DNA of 64,000 nt from Chthonomonadia bacterium (GCA_013314755.1 JABUFA010000001.1:149594-213593); one strand, 5' to 3'. Shown: positions 19,733 through 30,475, numbered from the stretch's first letter. Numbers and translations: made by a program. Notes: generated by a model not told the origin, from the sequence alone.

Positions 19733-20551
19733 CTATCCTCTCCACCACCAGACCGCCAGCACCAGAAGCCCCAGCGCGAGGCGATACCACAGGAACAGGT
19801 TCACCGAATGCGTGCGCAGGTAACGCAGGAGGAAGGCAATGGACAGGTAGCCCACGATGCCCGAGGTGAGTATCCCAGCCGCTAACACCTGCAGGCTGTC
19901 GGCGGTTGGTGGAGAGTGTATCAGGTGGCGGAAGGTCCACAGTGTCGCCCCCAGGGTGATAGGCGCAGAGAGCAGGAACGAGAAGCGTGCGGACGCCTCG
20001 CGGGTAAGCCCAAGCAGAAGCCCTGCGGTAATCGTGGCGCCCGAGCGGGACACGCCCGGTACCAGCGCAAGCGCCTGCGCACAGCCAATCAGAAAGCCCT
20101 CAAAGACTCCCAGCGACTCGATATGCCGTTCACGCCTGCCGAAGCGGTCAGCCAGATAGAGCACGATTCCCATCGCCATCAGGAGCACCGCTATCAGCGC
20201 GATGCGGGTACGGATGCTCTGTTCAATCACGTCCTCGAATAGCGCTCCCGCTAAGGCGCCCGGGATGCACGCCAGCAGAATCATCCACGCCAGGCGTCGG
20301 TCCTCAGGATGGGGATTGGCGGGACGGAACAGCGCACGCGCCAAACGCCACAGGTCATGCCGGAAGTAACCGATAACCGCCACCGTCGTGCCGAGATGCA
20401 GCGCCACGTCGAAAATCAACTTCTCCTGTGGAGTGCCCTCACTCCAGCCGAACAACCACGGGGCAATCAGCAGGTGCGCCGAGCTGGAAATCGGCAAAAA
20501 CTCACCCAGCCCCTGCAGGATGCCCAGTACCACCGCCTCTATCAGATTCAT
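19733..20551 (-). CDS. uppP: Undecaprenyl-diphosphatase
   Basis: GILQGLGEFLPISSSAHL and PGVSRSGATITAGLLLGLTREASARFSFLLSAP. Confidence 0.96.
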   Translation of the reverse strand: MNLIEAVVLGILQGLGEFLPISSSAHLLIAPWLFGWSEGTPQEKLIFDVALHLGTTVAVIGYFRHDLWRLARALFRPANPHPEDRRLAWMILLACIPGALAGALFEDVIEQSIRTRIALIAVLLMAMGIVLYLADRFGRRERHIESLGVFEGFLIGCAQALALVPGVSRSGATITAGLLLGLTREASARFSFLLSAPITLGATLWTFRHLIHSPPTADSLQVLAAGILTSGIVGYLSIAFLLRYLRTHSVNLFLWYRLALGLLVLAVWWWRG

Positions 20552-21678
20552 GTTCGGACAACTTCCTCCGTTCTTGGGGTCAGACGCTTTGTCCGCTGGG
20601 GGGCAATCCAGTAGCGATGCAGAGCCACACGAATAACTGCCGCCACCGGCGGCGCAAGGAACATGCCCATCAACCCGAAGAATTGCGCTCCAATCAACAG
20701 CACCAGGATCACCGTCACCGGATGCAGTTTCACCCGCTCGCCAATCAGGATGGGCAGGATGAGCTTACTCTCGATGAAGTGCAGGGCGGTGAAGAATATC
20801 AACACGTGCACCGCCACCATCAGGTTCTGAGGGTATTGCAAAACCACCAGCAGCACGATGGGGATACCGCCCAGAATGGGACCAATGATTGGAATAGCCC
20901 GGGTGATGCCAGCCAGCACCGCCAGCACCAGAGTATATTTCACCCCCAGCAGACCCAGCCCGATACCCACCACCACGCCAGCGATAATGCACAGCAGGAG
21001 CTGCCCGATCACATAGTTTTCCAGTATCAGGTTCGCATGGCGCATCAACCACAACGTATCGCGCCACCACCTGCGCGGCACCAGCGCCACAAACTCGTGC
21101 TTGAGACTGCGCGAATCGGTCAGGAAGTAAAACGCCAGCACCGGGATTAACACGATTTCCACAATATGCCCTATCATGGAGGCGGTCCTTGTAACCAGCC
21201 CACTCGCCCACTGTCGGGTCATCTCCACCACGCCGGTGATGTTCTGGCTTTCCACCAGGCGGCGGATGTCGGGGGGCAGGGTTTTGTACCACTCCTGCAC
21301 GTCGCGCGAGAACTGCTCAATCTCCTGCTGGTACTGCGGCCAGTTTGCCACCAGAGCGCGAAGCTCCGCCTGAAATGGGGTCATTAACAAACGGATGCTC
21401 AGGTAGGTCAGGTAACCATACAGCACAAACACCGCCAGCGTGATGACCGGACGCGCTACCTTGCGGGGAATACGCGATGGGATGAAGCGACACAGCCAGT
21501 GCACCAGCCAGCCCGCCGGATAGGCAAACAAGCCCGAAATAATCAGGGTTGCCAGAATCGAACGGATACGCACCACCACGTACACCGCCAGCACGATTGC
21601 CAACACCCTCAGGATGAACCATCCTGTGGCGCGTGCGACGAACCGAACCCGGTTTTGCCAGGAGTACAGGTCGTTCAT
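20548..21678 (-). CDS. AI-2E family transporter
   Basis: Polytopic 376 aa, with GITRAIPIIGPILGGIPIVLL and PVTVILVLLIGAQFFGLMGMFLAPPVAAVIRV. Confidence 0.9.
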   Translation of the reverse strand: MNDLYSWQNRVRFVARATGWFILRVLAIVLAVYVVVRIRSILATLIISGLFAYPAGWLVHWLCRFIPSRIPRKVARPVITLAVFVLYGYLTYLSIRLLMTPFQAELRALVANWPQYQQEIEQFSRDVQEWYKTLPPDIRRLVESQNITGVVEMTRQWASGLVTRTASMIGHIVEIVLIPVLAFYFLTDSRSLKHEFVALVPRRWWRDTLWLMRHANLILENYVIGQLLLCIIAGVVVGIGLGLLGVKYTLVLAVLAGITRAIPIIGPILGGIPIVLLVVLQYPQNLMVAVHVLIFFTALHFIESKLILPILIGERVKLHPVTVILVLLIGAQFFGLMGMFLAPPVAAVIRVALHRYWIAPQRTKRLTPRTEEVVRT

Positions 21679-22808
21679 CCCTTCACCCCGAAATGCTCAA
21701 AAAGCACCTGTCGGATTCGCTGGGCGGCTTTTCCGTCGCCATAGGGGTTTACCGCTCGTGCCATCTGCTGGTAGGCGTTCTGGTCGCTTAACAATCGGCT
21801 CGCCTCCTGCACGATGCGCTCGGTGTCCGTGCCCACCAGTTTCGCCGTTCCTGCCTCCACGCCCTCCGGTCGCTCGGTGGTTTCGCGCAGCACCAGCACG
21901 GGCTTGCCCAGACTGGGCGCCTCTTCCTGCACGCCTCCCGAGTCGGTCAGGATGAGATATGCGCTCTGCATCAGCTTCACGAACGGCGCGTAGTCGGGCG
22001 GCTCGGTCAGGACAACACGCGGCACATCTGCCAGCACCTTCGTCGCCGTCTGGCGTACCAGTGGGTTGCGATGCATGGGGAAAACCACCTGAATGTCGTC
22101 AAACCGTTGAACCAGCTGCTTGACCGCTGTACAGATACGCTCCAGCGGCTCGCCCCAGTTCTCGCGACGATGAGCAGTTAACAGAACCGTACGCAGTGGC
22201 GACGCCATTGCCTGTTGCAGCAAGGGGTCAGCGATTGGATAGTCCATCCCGGCGACCATCAGCAGGGCGTCGATACCGGTGTTGCCGGTTACCCAGATGG
22301 ACTCTGCGCGGATGCCTTCGCGAAGCAGGTTCTCACGCGCCTGTGGGGTGGGGGCAAAATGGAAATCGGCAATCGCGCCTGCCAGCCGGCGGTTCATCTC
22401 TTCCGGGAAGGGGTTGTATTTGTGGTGGGTGCGCAAGCCCGCCTCCACATGCCCAAACGCTACCTGATGGTAAAACGCCGCCAGCCCGGCAACGAACGTG
22501 GTGGTGGTGTCGCCCTGCGCCAGAATCACGTGCGGCTTTTGCTCCCCCAACAGGCGGTCCAGCCCCTCCAGCACGCGCACAGTAATCTGCGTCAGGGTCT
22601 GACCGTGCTGCATGATGTTCAGGTCATGGTCGGGGACGATTTGGAAGACCTGCAGTACCTGGTCCAGCATCTCGCGGTGTTGCCCGGTGACCACCACCCG
22701 AACCTGCACGTGCGGCTGGTATCGCTGGAGCTCTTTCACCACCGGTGCCATTTTCACCGCGTCGGGGCGCGTGCCGAAGACCGTCATCACCTGCAGGGGG
22801 TCAGGCAT
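21675..22808 (-). CDS. wecB: UDP-N-acetylglucosamine 2-epimerase (non-hydrolysing)
   Basis: VFGTRPDAVKMAPVV, VTGQHREMLDQVL, GDTTTTFVAGLAAFY, HVEAGLRTHHKYNPFPEEMNR, LTDSGGVQEEAPSLGKPVLVLRETTERPE. Confidence 0.95.
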   Translation of the reverse strand: MPDPLQVMTVFGTRPDAVKMAPVVKELQRYQPHVQVRVVVTGQHREMLDQVLQVFQIVPDHDLNIMQHGQTLTQITVRVLEGLDRLLGEQKPHVILAQGDTTTTFVAGLAAFYHQVAFGHVEAGLRTHHKYNPFPEEMNRRLAGAIADFHFAPTPQARENLLREGIRAESIWVTGNTGIDALLMVAGMDYPIADPLLQQAMASPLRTVLLTAHRRENWGEPLERICTAVKQLVQRFDDIQVVFPMHRNPLVRQTATKVLADVPRVVLTEPPDYAPFVKLMQSAYLILTDSGGVQEEAPSLGKPVLVLRETTERPEGVEAGTAKLVGTDTERIVQEASRLLSDQNAYQQMARAVNPYGDGKAAQRIRQVLFEHFGVKG

Positions 22809-22814
22809 ATGGGG

Positions 22815-23786
22815 CTACCTCGTCATCCGGTAGAGGGTGAATGCTACCACGCTGAACAGTGCGCCAATCGCCCAGATGACCACCACCGCCCGCCGATGCC
22901 CGAGATGGGTCACCAGCCAGTGGTGAAAGTGCCTCTTATCCGCCTTATGCAGGGGTTGACCGGCAAGCACACGCCGCGAAACCACAAAGAAGGCATCAAA
23001 CAGCGGCACCCCCAGCACCAGCAAAGGAACGAGCACCGAAATGGTCGCCGCCACCTTGAACGTGCCGACCACCGCCAGCGTCGCCAGCACGAAGCCGATG
23101 AACTGCGCGCCGACGGTTCCCATGAAGATGGAAGCAGGATTGATGTTGTGGCGCAGGAAGCCTACACACGCCCCCGCCAGCGCCGCCGCGGGGATGGCTA
23201 TCGCCAGCTGTTTCTCGGAGACCGCCATCAGGGTCAGCGTGCTGGCGGAAATCGCGGTCACTCCCGCTGCCAGCCCATCCAGCCCGTCAATGGCATCCAC
23301 CGTCTTCGTGACCACAAACACCCACAGCACGGTCACCGGCACACTCCACACACCCAGCGGTATCCAGTACTCTGGACGATATTCGCCCGGAGTCAGCGGT
23401 ATCAGCGGATTGGTTACTCCTTCGATGCGAACACCGAACAGCGTGGCAAGCAGAATCCCTGCCCCCAGAAGCACCACCATCTGCTGGAACGCAGAGAGCT
23501 GGTACCTGTCGTCGTAAATCCCCGCGAGGGCGATAATGGTTCCTACCACCAGTATGGCGGTCAGGGCGTTGTTCCAGAGGTTCAGCCACAGGGCGATGGG
23601 TATCACCGCCAGCCAGAACCCGATGTAGATGGCGATACCGCCCCAGCGCGGCGTCGGTCTGTCGTGCACACGCCGTTCATCGGGCTGGTCAATCACACCC
23701 ATTCGGATGGCGAACGCTCTTACTGCAGGTGTTATCAGCGCAGCCGCCGCCATCGCAATCAGAAAGGTGAGAAAGGCTATTCGCAT
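22815..23786 (-). CDS. MraY/WecA-type polyprenyl-phosphate sugar-1-phosphate transferase
   Basis: [72 protein letters not shown]. Confidence 0.94.
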   Translation of the reverse strand: MRIAFLTFLIAMAAAALITPAVRAFAIRMGVIDQPDERRVHDRPTPRWGGIAIYIGFWLAVIPIALWLNLWNNALTAILVVGTIIALAGIYDDRYQLSAFQQMVVLLGAGILLATLFGVRIEGVTNPLIPLTPGEYRPEYWIPLGVWSVPVTVLWVFVVTKTVDAIDGLDGLAAGVTAISASTLTLMAVSEKQLAIAIPAAALAGACVGFLRHNINPASIFMGTVGAQFIGFVLATLAVVGTFKVAATISVLVPLLVLGVPLFDAFFVVSRRVLAGQPLHKADKRHFHHWLVTHLGHRRAVVVIWAIGALFSVVAFTLYRMTR

Positions 23787-24253
23787 TCGTGCTCGCCTCT
23801 GCGGGGGAAGATGACCTCGGGCACTCCATCGCGCAGGCGCACCAGCTCCAGACCCGCCTCCTCGAACAGCTCCATCGCGAAGGGGTCGGGATAGTCGCCC
23901 TCAAACACCACGCGCACGATGCCCGCGTTGATAATCATCTTGGCGCAGGCGTTGCACGGCTGGCAGGTAACGTACACCGTTGCGCCGCGCGTGGAGACGC
24001 CGTTAAGCGCTGCCTGCAGGATGGCGTTCTGCTCGGCATGTAAGGCACGCTGGCAGTGCCCATCCACTATCTTGCATCCAACCTCTGTGCAGTGCGCCAG
24101 TCCGTGCGGTGCACCGTTATAACCGGTGGTCAGGATACGCCTGTCCAGTACAATCACCGCCCCGACGGAGCGTCGCGGGCAGGTCGCGCGGGTAGCGACC
24201 TCTTTGGCGATGCGCATAAAATACTCATCCCACGATGGTCTGGTGTCGCCCAT
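23777..24253 (-). CDS. dCMP deaminase family protein
   Basis: [55 protein letters not shown]. Confidence 0.95.
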   Translation of the reverse strand: MGDTRPSWDEYFMRIAKEVATRATCPRRSVGAVIVLDRRILTTGYNGAPHGLAHCTEVGCKIVDGHCQRALHAEQNAILQAALNGVSTRGATVYVTCQPCNACAKMIINAGIVRVVFEGDYPDPFAMELFEEAGLELVRLRDGVPEVIFPRRGEHECE

Positions 24254-24271
24254 CTTCCTCCCCGTGAATCA

Positions 24272-25555
24272 TTATGCCAGTACCGGAAACTCGTTGCAGA
24301 GAGCCAGAACCTCTTCACGCACCGTGTGCAAGCGTGCCTCGTCTTCAGGGGCTTCCAGCGTGCGGGCAATCAGCTCGGCGATACGCTCCATCTCCGGCTC
24401 AGCCATACCGCGCGTGGTGACCGCCGGCGTGCCCAGTCGGATGCCGCTCGTGACAAAGGGCTTTTCGGGATCAAAGGGTATCATGTTGCGGTTGACGGTG
24501 ATATGCACGCTGTCCAGCACCACCTGCGCTTTGCGTCCGGTGAGCCTGTGCGGGCGCAGGTCTATCAGCATCAGGTGGTTATCCGTGCCGCCCGATACCA
24601 GCCGGAAGCCTCGTCGCGCCAGCGCATCTGCCAGCGTTCGCGCGTTTCGGCGCACCTGGCTCTGGTACACCTTGAACTGCGGTTGCAACGCCTCTTTGAA
24701 GCACACCGCTTTTGCCGCAATCATGTGCATCAGCGGACCGCCCTGCATGCCCGGAAACACCGCCTTGTCAATCGCCTGTGCGTACTCCGCTTTGCACAAA
24801 ATCATGCCGCCTCGCGGTCCGCGCAGGGTTTTGTGCGTGGTGGTGGTGACGAAATCGGCATAGGGAACGGGCGAAGGATGCTCGCCGGCGGCAACCAGCC
24901 CTGCGATGTGCGCCATATCCACCATGAACTTTGCTCCCACCTCATCGGCGATTTCGCGGAAGGCGGCGAAGTCGATGATGCGCGGATAGCAGCTGGCTCC
25001 CGCCACAATCAGTTTGGGGCGATGCTGGCGGGCGAGGTCACGCACCTGGTCATAGTCGATCTCTTCGGTGTCGGGGCGCACGCCGTAATGCACCGCGCGG
25101 TACAACGTGCCCGAGAAGTTCACCGGACTGCCGTGCGTCAGGTGTCCGCCCATCGACAAGTCCATGGCGAGGAAGGTATCGCCCGGCTGAAGCACCACGC
25201 TATATACTGCCTGGTTTGCCTGTGCGCCCGAATGGGGCTGAACGTTGGCATGTTCCGCGCCGAACAGCTGTTTTGCCCGCTCGATGGCGAGGCTCTCCAC
25301 GACGTCCATGTTCTCACAGCCGCCGTAGTAGCGTTTGGCGGGATAGCCTTCGGCGTACTTATCGGTCATCACCGAGCCCATCGCTTCCAGCACCGCCTTG
25401 CTGGCGATGTTTTCGGAGGCAATCAGTTCCAGGTGGTTGTGCTGACGCTTCTTCTCGTTCTCGATGGCGGCGAATACTTCGGGGTCCACTTCCGACAGCG
25501 GAGCGGTACGGTGATACTGCATATACAGGCGATTATCCAGCAGGCTCACTTCCAC
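24272..25555 (-). CDS. glyA: Serine hydroxymethyltransferase
   Basis: [89 protein letters not shown]. Confidence 0.98.
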   Translation of the reverse strand: MEVSLLDNRLYMQYHRTAPLSEVDPEVFAAIENEKKRQHNHLELIASENIASKAVLEAMGSVMTDKYAEGYPAKRYYGGCENMDVVESLAIERAKQLFGAEHANVQPHSGAQANQAVYSVVLQPGDTFLAMDLSMGGHLTHGSPVNFSGTLYRAVHYGVRPDTEEIDYDQVRDLARQHRPKLIVAGASCYPRIIDFAAFREIADEVGAKFMVDMAHIAGLVAAGEHPSPVPYADFVTTTTHKTLRGPRGGMILCKAEYAQAIDKAVFPGMQGGPLMHMIAAKAVCFKEALQPQFKVYQSQVRRNARTLADALARRGFRLVSGGTDNHLMLIDLRPHRLTGRKAQVVLDSVHITVNRNMIPFDPEKPFVTSGIRLGTPAVTTRGMAEPEMERIAELIARTLEAPEDEARLHTVREEVLALCNEFPVLA

Positions 25556-26012
25556 TTTCTCCTTCAGTGTAACGTTGCTCCAGCATTTTCACCTTATGCA
25601 CCCGGCGGACATGGCGCTCCTCGCTGGTGAACGAGGCGTTCAGGAAGGCGTTCACGATATCCATCGCCAGTTCCGCGCCGATGATGCGCCCGCCCATACA
25701 CAGGATGTTGGCGTCGTTATGCTGGCGTGCCAGACGCGCGGTTACGGGGTCCTGAGCGTGCGCGGCGCGAATGCCCTTCACTTTGTTCGCGCTGATGCAC
25801 ATGCCAACGCCGGTGCCGCAGATGAGTATACCCAAAGTGCAATCCCCCTGCGCAACCGAATTTGCCACCATCAGCGCGAAGTCAGGATAGTCACAGGGGG
25901 AGTCGGTATGTGTGCCGAAGTCGCGTACGGTGATACCCTGCTGTTGAAGATACGAACGCACGATATTTTTCAGATGGTAGCCCGCATGGTCTGCGCCCAA
26001 CCCGATAATCAT
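25533..26012 (-). CDS. rpiB: Ribose-5-phosphate isomerase B
   Basis: [80 protein letters not shown]. Confidence 0.96.
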   Translation of the reverse strand: MIIGLGADHAGYHLKNIVRSYLQQQGITVRDFGTHTDSPCDYPDFALMVANSVAQGDCTLGILICGTGVGMCISANKVKGIRAAHAQDPVTARLARQHNDANILCMGGRIIGAELAMDIVNAFLNASFTSEERHVRRVHKVKMLEQRYTEGESGSEPAG

Positions 26013-26089
26013 GGAAAGCCCTCCGCCGGCAGGTTAGCAGGTGTATTGTAACACGAGAGGGGAGGGAGATGCAAGCAGTGGGGGATGCC

Positions 26090-26449
26090 CTACCTTTCCC
26101 TCCGAATCCGCACCCCTGTTGCCTGAGCGGGAACGCGCATGGGGGGCAGGAGCTTGCGCACCGTTACCTCCACTGCCGTAGCGGGAAAGTTCTGCAGGAT
26201 GTCCGCGGCGATGCGCTCCGCCAGCGTCTCTATCAGCCGAAACTGATTCTCTGTGCCGATTGCCAGCACGCGCTTCGCCACCGCCGAGTAGTTGATGGTG
26301 CGCGACAGGTCGTCGCTTTGCGCGGCGAGGCGGATGTCATACTCCAGCACCACGTCCACGCTGTAGCGATGCCCCACCGCCTGTTCCTCATCGGAAGCTC
26401 CGTGGTAGGCGTGAAAGGTGATGCCTTCTATCAGGATAGTGTCGTTCAC
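26090..26449 (-). CDS. folB: Dihydroneopterin aldolase
   Basis: ILIEGITFHAYHGASDEEQAVGHRYSVDVVLEYD...DDLSRTINYSAVAKRVLAI. Confidence 0.94.
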   Translation of the reverse strand: MNDTILIEGITFHAYHGASDEEQAVGHRYSVDVVLEYDIRLAAQSDDLSRTINYSAVAKRVLAIGTENQFRLIETLAERIAADILQNFPATAVEVTVRKLLPPMRVPAQATGVRIRRER

Positions 26450-26452
26450 AAG

Positions 26453-26587
26453 CTATTCCACCCGTCGTAACCATGAGCTTTCCAGAACGTCCGCCGAGCC
26501 GTCCAGCAGTATCTCGCGTATCCGCTCCCGCCACTCGGGGTGTTCCTGCAGGATGCGTACCAGGTCGTCAACCGTGTGTATATCCAT
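26453..26587 (-). CDS. 44-aa protein, unknown function
   Basis: MDIHTVDDLVRILQEHPEWRERIREILLDGSADVLESSWLRRVE; its stop is 3 nt upstream of the folB GTG start. Not in the ORF list. Confidence 0.5.
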   Translation of the reverse strand: MDIHTVDDLVRILQEHPEWRERIREILLDGSADVLESSWLRRVE

Positions 26588-26612
26588 GCGCTTTCACCGT
26601 GTCCATTATACC

Positions 26613-29600
26613 TTACCGCAGGGGGACGCTGACCTTGCGAACCGCAATCACCTCCACCTCGCCCAGCAGTCCCGACGGGCGCAGAGGGGCGTCCTTTGTC
26701 CAGTGCTTCCAAGTGGTGAAGGTGAGCCGCTGGGGCACAGGACGCGGTTTGCCCTGCAGGAACCACTCCGGGAAGGCTTTTAACCGACTGCCCTCCCACT
26801 CGCAATCGTCGGGGTACTGCTCGTCGCCGATGAGGCGGTTCACCCACAGGTTGGTCACGCGTACCTCCAGTCGGTTCAGTCCCGCGCGTGCCACGCCCGT
26901 GATGTCTACCCGGAACGGCGGCTTCCACAGAATGCCCAAATACTTCCCGTTCAGCCACACCTCGCACAGGTTCTTCACCTCGCCCAGCGACAGGTATACC
27001 CGGCGGTCGGCGGCAAGCAGTTGCGCCGGTATCTGAATCATCGTCTCGTAGCGAGCGGTGCCCGAGAAGTAGCGCACACCGGGGTCGGGGTGCTCGGTCC
27101 ACGAGATGAGGCGGTCAAATACCATCTGCTCGGGCGCGCCCCAGCCGCTGGGGAAACGAACCGTCCACTTGCCCGCTATCGCTATCCGCCGTGCCGGGCT
27201 ATTCGATCGTATCCGAATCACGCGCCCGGTGGCGGTGCGCAGTTCGTAGGTTCCCGCCTGCCAGGTTAGCAACTCCGCTTTGCCGTCGAGCGTGAGATGC
27301 AATTCGTACGCGGGCAGGACATCTGCTCCCTCGTGCGCGGGGATGTCCAGGTCGGCGTTTTCGTTCACGATGATGGTATGCTCTTTGCCGTTCAGCGTGT
27401 ATTCCACGCGCAGGCGTTTGTAGTGCAGGGGAGTGGGGTCGCCGCCCATCGTGGTGTTGTTCACATTGACGGACAGCGTGCCGTTGCGCACCATCTTCTG
27501 CAGTCGCTCCGTCACGTCCGCGCCGCCTGCTCCATCCACCGCCTCGTAGACCGCGCGACGTATCACCAGCTGATACGCTCTGCGAGCCGAAGCGACACCG
27601 GGCGCCCGCACCGCCACCAGATGCGACCCCGCGCGAACAGGCTTGCGGAACACCACAAACACCGAACCCGCCGGCTCCAGCCGCAGGGGCACAATCGTGC
27701 GCCCACCCTGCACGCGATACACAGGGGCAGGTTCTATCCGTCCAGTATCGGGATGCCACAGCTCAGGTGCCTTGCCGCTGACTCGGAAGGTGAGTTCCAC
27801 CCCTTCGCTGCGCTGGCGCTGGTTGGACACGAAGTAGATATCGGTGTTCCCGACCACGCGATGGATAAAGTCCAACCGACTGCCCGGTGAGCCTTCGAAG
27901 TCGGGCAGGACCTTCATCTCGGCAAGCACCTGCTCCACCGATTTGCCCCAGATGACCCTGCCTCTGCCATAACGGTGTTCCTTTACCGTCACGCCGTCGC
28001 ATCCGCCCCATACCTCGTTCGCCAGGCGGCGCACCTCTTCGTCGCACTGCGGGTATCCGCTGAGGCTGGGCGACTTCTCCGGCTTGGGACCGATGACCAC
28101 CGCGCCCGCTCGCACCAGTTCCGCTATCTTCCTCAGCACGCGAGGCGTCATGAAACGGGTCTCCGGCAGCACCAGCACGCGATAGGTCATCCCGCTTGGC
28201 AGGACGATTCTGCCATTACGAACCGATGCCCGGAGTAACACCTCCTTATTGAGGCTGTCGTAGTCATAGCCCTTCGCTCGCAGGTCGGGTCGGAAGGGGG
28301 CGGAGACGGGCTGGTGCTCTCCCACATACAGGCACACATCCGCCACAAACCGCCCCTGCTGGAGCAGATACTGACACCGCGCCAGATATTTCAGCCATGC
28401 TCTGCCCGGCTCCCACCATGTGTTGGTACGCTCAAAATGGAAACCCCAGGGACCCATCGTCATGCCCGGTTTGACGTCTTTCCACGGCTGATGGGCGTAG
28501 CGGTGGAAGATGAAGCGGTTGACGCCGAGGCAGAAGATTCGGTCGCCCAGCATCTTCATGGAGTAGGGGTCGTTCTGCCACCTGCCCATTTCCGGGGTGG
28601 CGGTAAACGCTTCCGCGCCGACAACTGTTCTGCCGTAGATGTGTGCAGAGGACGCGGCAAGTTTGCAGGTCTCATGGGCGCCGCCGCCTATCCAGAACTC
28701 CCCCATGGGGATGTTGGCGCGTCCGCCTGCTGCGAGGTCGTCAAATGTGCCGTTGCCGTACGGTTCGGTGGAGAAGAGCAGTCCGTGCTGTTTGCACAGC
28801 TGGGCGAAGTGTCCGTAATAGTTCTCCACGAACAGCTCAGAGACCGTCTGGCGCACATCCCACAGGAGCCGCTCGGAGATTTCGGGCGAGCCTACCACGT
28901 AGCCGGCAAACACAGGCAGGAAGGGCAGCAGGTCATAGCCTCGTCGACGGCGGAACTCCTCGCGGAAGCGCGGTGTCCAGTTCTGACTGCCCACCTCGTA
29001 GCTGTCCACCAGCGCATTGTTCAGCGTCTTGCCCGCCAGCGCACCGATATCGCGAAGCACGGTCGCCATCATGCCATCGTTCCAGAAGGCGTTCAGTGCC
29101 TCTTTGCTCATCTTGTCCACTTCCAGACCGCGCCCTTCGGGGGTAGCCGGGTGATTGTCCTTGCCGGTGGGCGTGTAGCCGACGCGCAGGATGGTCCACT
29201 CCCCTTCGGGCACGTCCCACGTTAGCTGCCCGTTCGCATCCATCAGGCTCGTCAGGTTTAACACGCCCTCGCGTGGGACGACGCTTTCGGCAGGTGCACT
29301 GGCTTCGGCAACAGGTTGGATACCGTCCTGCCGTTCATACGCCGCCTTGCCGCGAAGGTTCTGGATTCGCAGGTTTCCTCTGGGCGTGGGGAAGGCAAGC
29401 ACGGCGATATCGCGATAGAAGCCTACGCGCGTTTCAGGCTGGGGCAGCCGCTCCGAAAACCGGCGAGGTCCCTGCACCTGCACTGCGCTTGTTACCACCA
29501 TCAGCATCGCATGTTCAGGCTTGACCCAGGGACCGCCACTGCTCGACCAGCCCGCGCAGTTGTGCACGCACAGTTCAATGCCCAGCCGGTTCGCCTCTTT

Positions 29601-29897
29601 CACCGCGTGCACTATCATCTCGCGCCAGCGGTCACTCATGAAGGTCACGCCGCCCGACGGCACGCCCACATCCACATTGAATATTTGCGCCCCGCCGACA
29701 CCTGCCCGCTTCATCGCCTCCAGGTCGGCGGTGATGCCCTCTTTACTGATATTGTCATTCACCCAGTGCCACCAGGTGTGGGGCTTTGCCGAGTTCGGAG
29801 GATTGCGAAACCCTTCCTCCAGCCAATCCGCCCGGCACACTACCATCAGCACAAACGACAGGCATACGCCAATCAGTATGTTTCGTCCCATCTTCAT
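26613..29897 (-). CDS. Alpha-L-rhamnosidase-like glycosyl hydrolase (GH106 type)
   Basis: Signal peptide; PHTWWHWVNDNISKEGITADLEAMKRAGVGGAQIF, LCVHNCAGWSSSGGPWVKPEHAM; C-terminal sugar-binding domain with LGEVKNLCEVWLNGKYLGILWKPPFRVDI. Confidence 0.9.
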   Translation of the reverse strand: MKMGRNILIGVCLSFVLMVVCRADWLEEGFRNPPNSAKPHTWWHWVNDNISKEGITADLEAMKRAGVGGAQIFNVDVGVPSGGVTFMSDRWREMIVHAVKEANRLGIELCVHNCAGWSSSGGPWVKPEHAMLMVVTSAVQVQGPRRFSERLPQPETRVGFYRDIAVLAFPTPRGNLRIQNLRGKAAYERQDGIQPVAEASAPAESVVPREGVLNLTSLMDANGQLTWDVPEGEWTILRVGYTPTGKDNHPATPEGRGLEVDKMSKEALNAFWNDGMMATVLRDIGALAGKTLNNALVDSYEVGSQNWTPRFREEFRRRRGYDLLPFLPVFAGYVVGSPEISERLLWDVRQTVSELFVENYYGHFAQLCKQHGLLFSTEPYGNGTFDDLAAGGRANIPMGEFWIGGGAHETCKLAASSAHIYGRTVVGAEAFTATPEMGRWQNDPYSMKMLGDRIFCLGVNRFIFHRYAHQPWKDVKPGMTMGPWGFHFERTNTWWEPGRAWLKYLARCQYLLQQGRFVADVCLYVGEHQPVSAPFRPDLRAKGYDYDSLNKEVLLRASVRNGRIVLPSGMTYRVLVLPETRFMTPRVLRKIAELVRAGAVVIGPKPEKSPSLSGYPQCDEEVRRLANEVWGGCDGVTVKEHRYGRGRVIWGKSVEQVLAEMKVLPDFEGSPGSRLDFIHRVVGNTDIYFVSNQRQRSEGVELTFRVSGKAPELWHPDTGRIEPAPVYRVQGGRTIVPLRLEPAGSVFVVFRKPVRAGSHLVAVRAPGVASARRAYQLVIRRAVYEAVDGAGGADVTERLQKMVRNGTLSVNVNNTTMGGDPTPLHYKRLRVEYTLNGKEHTIIVNENADLDIPAHEGADVLPAYELHLTLDGKAELLTWQAGTYELRTATGRVIRIRSNSPARRIAIAGKWTVRFPSGWGAPEQMVFDRLISWTEHPDPGVRYFSGTARYETMIQIPAQLLAADRRVYLSLGEVKNLCEVWLNGKYLGILWKPPFRVDITGVARAGLNRLEVRVTNLWVNRLIGDEQYPDDCEWEGSRLKAFPEWFLQGKPRPVPQRLTFTTWKHWTKDAPLRPSGLLGEVEVIAVRKVSVPLR

Positions 29898-30005
29898 CCT
29901 GACAACCCTCCCTGCAAGCGGTTAATACCCTGTTCGTCAGGAGTGAGTGGGTTCCTGCATCTCCGGGCAGGGCGGGGCAGGTGGGGGTTCATCTACGTAG
30001 AGACA

Positions 30006-30460
30006 CCTAACCCCCAGCCCCTTCCCTGCGAGGGAAGGGGAGATTCTCCTCTCCCCGCGTCGGGGAGAGGTTGGGAGAGGGGTTTCAACTCTGGAGGGCG
30101 AAGCTCCCGCCGAGCCGTATTTGAAATCCACCTAACCCCCAGCCCCTTCCCTGCGAGGGAAGGGGAGATTCTCCTCTCCCCGCGTCGGGGAGAGGTTGGG
30201 AGAGGGGTTTCAACTCTGGAAGGCGAGGCTCCCGCCGAGCCGTATTTGAAATCCACCTAACCCCCAGCCCCTTCCCTGCGAGGGAAGGGGAGATTCTCCT
30301 CTCCCCGCGTCGGGGAGAGGTTGGGAGAGGGGTTTCAACTCTGGAAGGCGAAGCTCCCGCGGAGCCGTATTTGAAATCCACCTAACCCCCAGCCCCTTCC
30401 CTGCGAGGGAAGGGGAGTTTCACCTCTCCCCGCGTCGGGGAGAGGTTGGGAGAGGGGTTT
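30006..30460. repeat. Tandem array of a 125-bp composite hairpin repeat, about 3.6 copies
   Basis: CCTAACCCCCAGCCCC starts at 30006, 30131, 30256 and 30381 (period exactly 125). Each unit has two perfect 10-bp stems: CCCCTTCCCT-GCG-AGGGAAGGGG and CCTCTCCCCG-CGT-CGGGGAGAGG. Confidence 0.97.
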
Positions 30461-30475
30461 GTGGCTCTTATCCCC

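Noticed and set aside
22215-23894. 559-aa plus-strand ORF opposite wecB and the MraY/WecA-like gene
   Set aside because: Antisense shadow with His/Gln/Arg-rich composition; the minus-strand genes are clearly conserved families.
24056-25630. 524-aa plus-strand ORF opposite glyA
   Set aside because: Antisense shadow of serine hydroxymethyltransferase.
29937-30381. ORFs 29937-30131, 29993-30256 and 30085-30381 (MDFKYGSAGASPSR...)
   Set aside because: They lie inside the 125-bp hairpin repeat, shift frame between copies, and encode only low-complexity repeat translation.
30006-30460. CRISPR array
   Set aside because: The period is regular, but the whole 125-bp unit repeats with no unique spacers, and there are no cas genes in the window.
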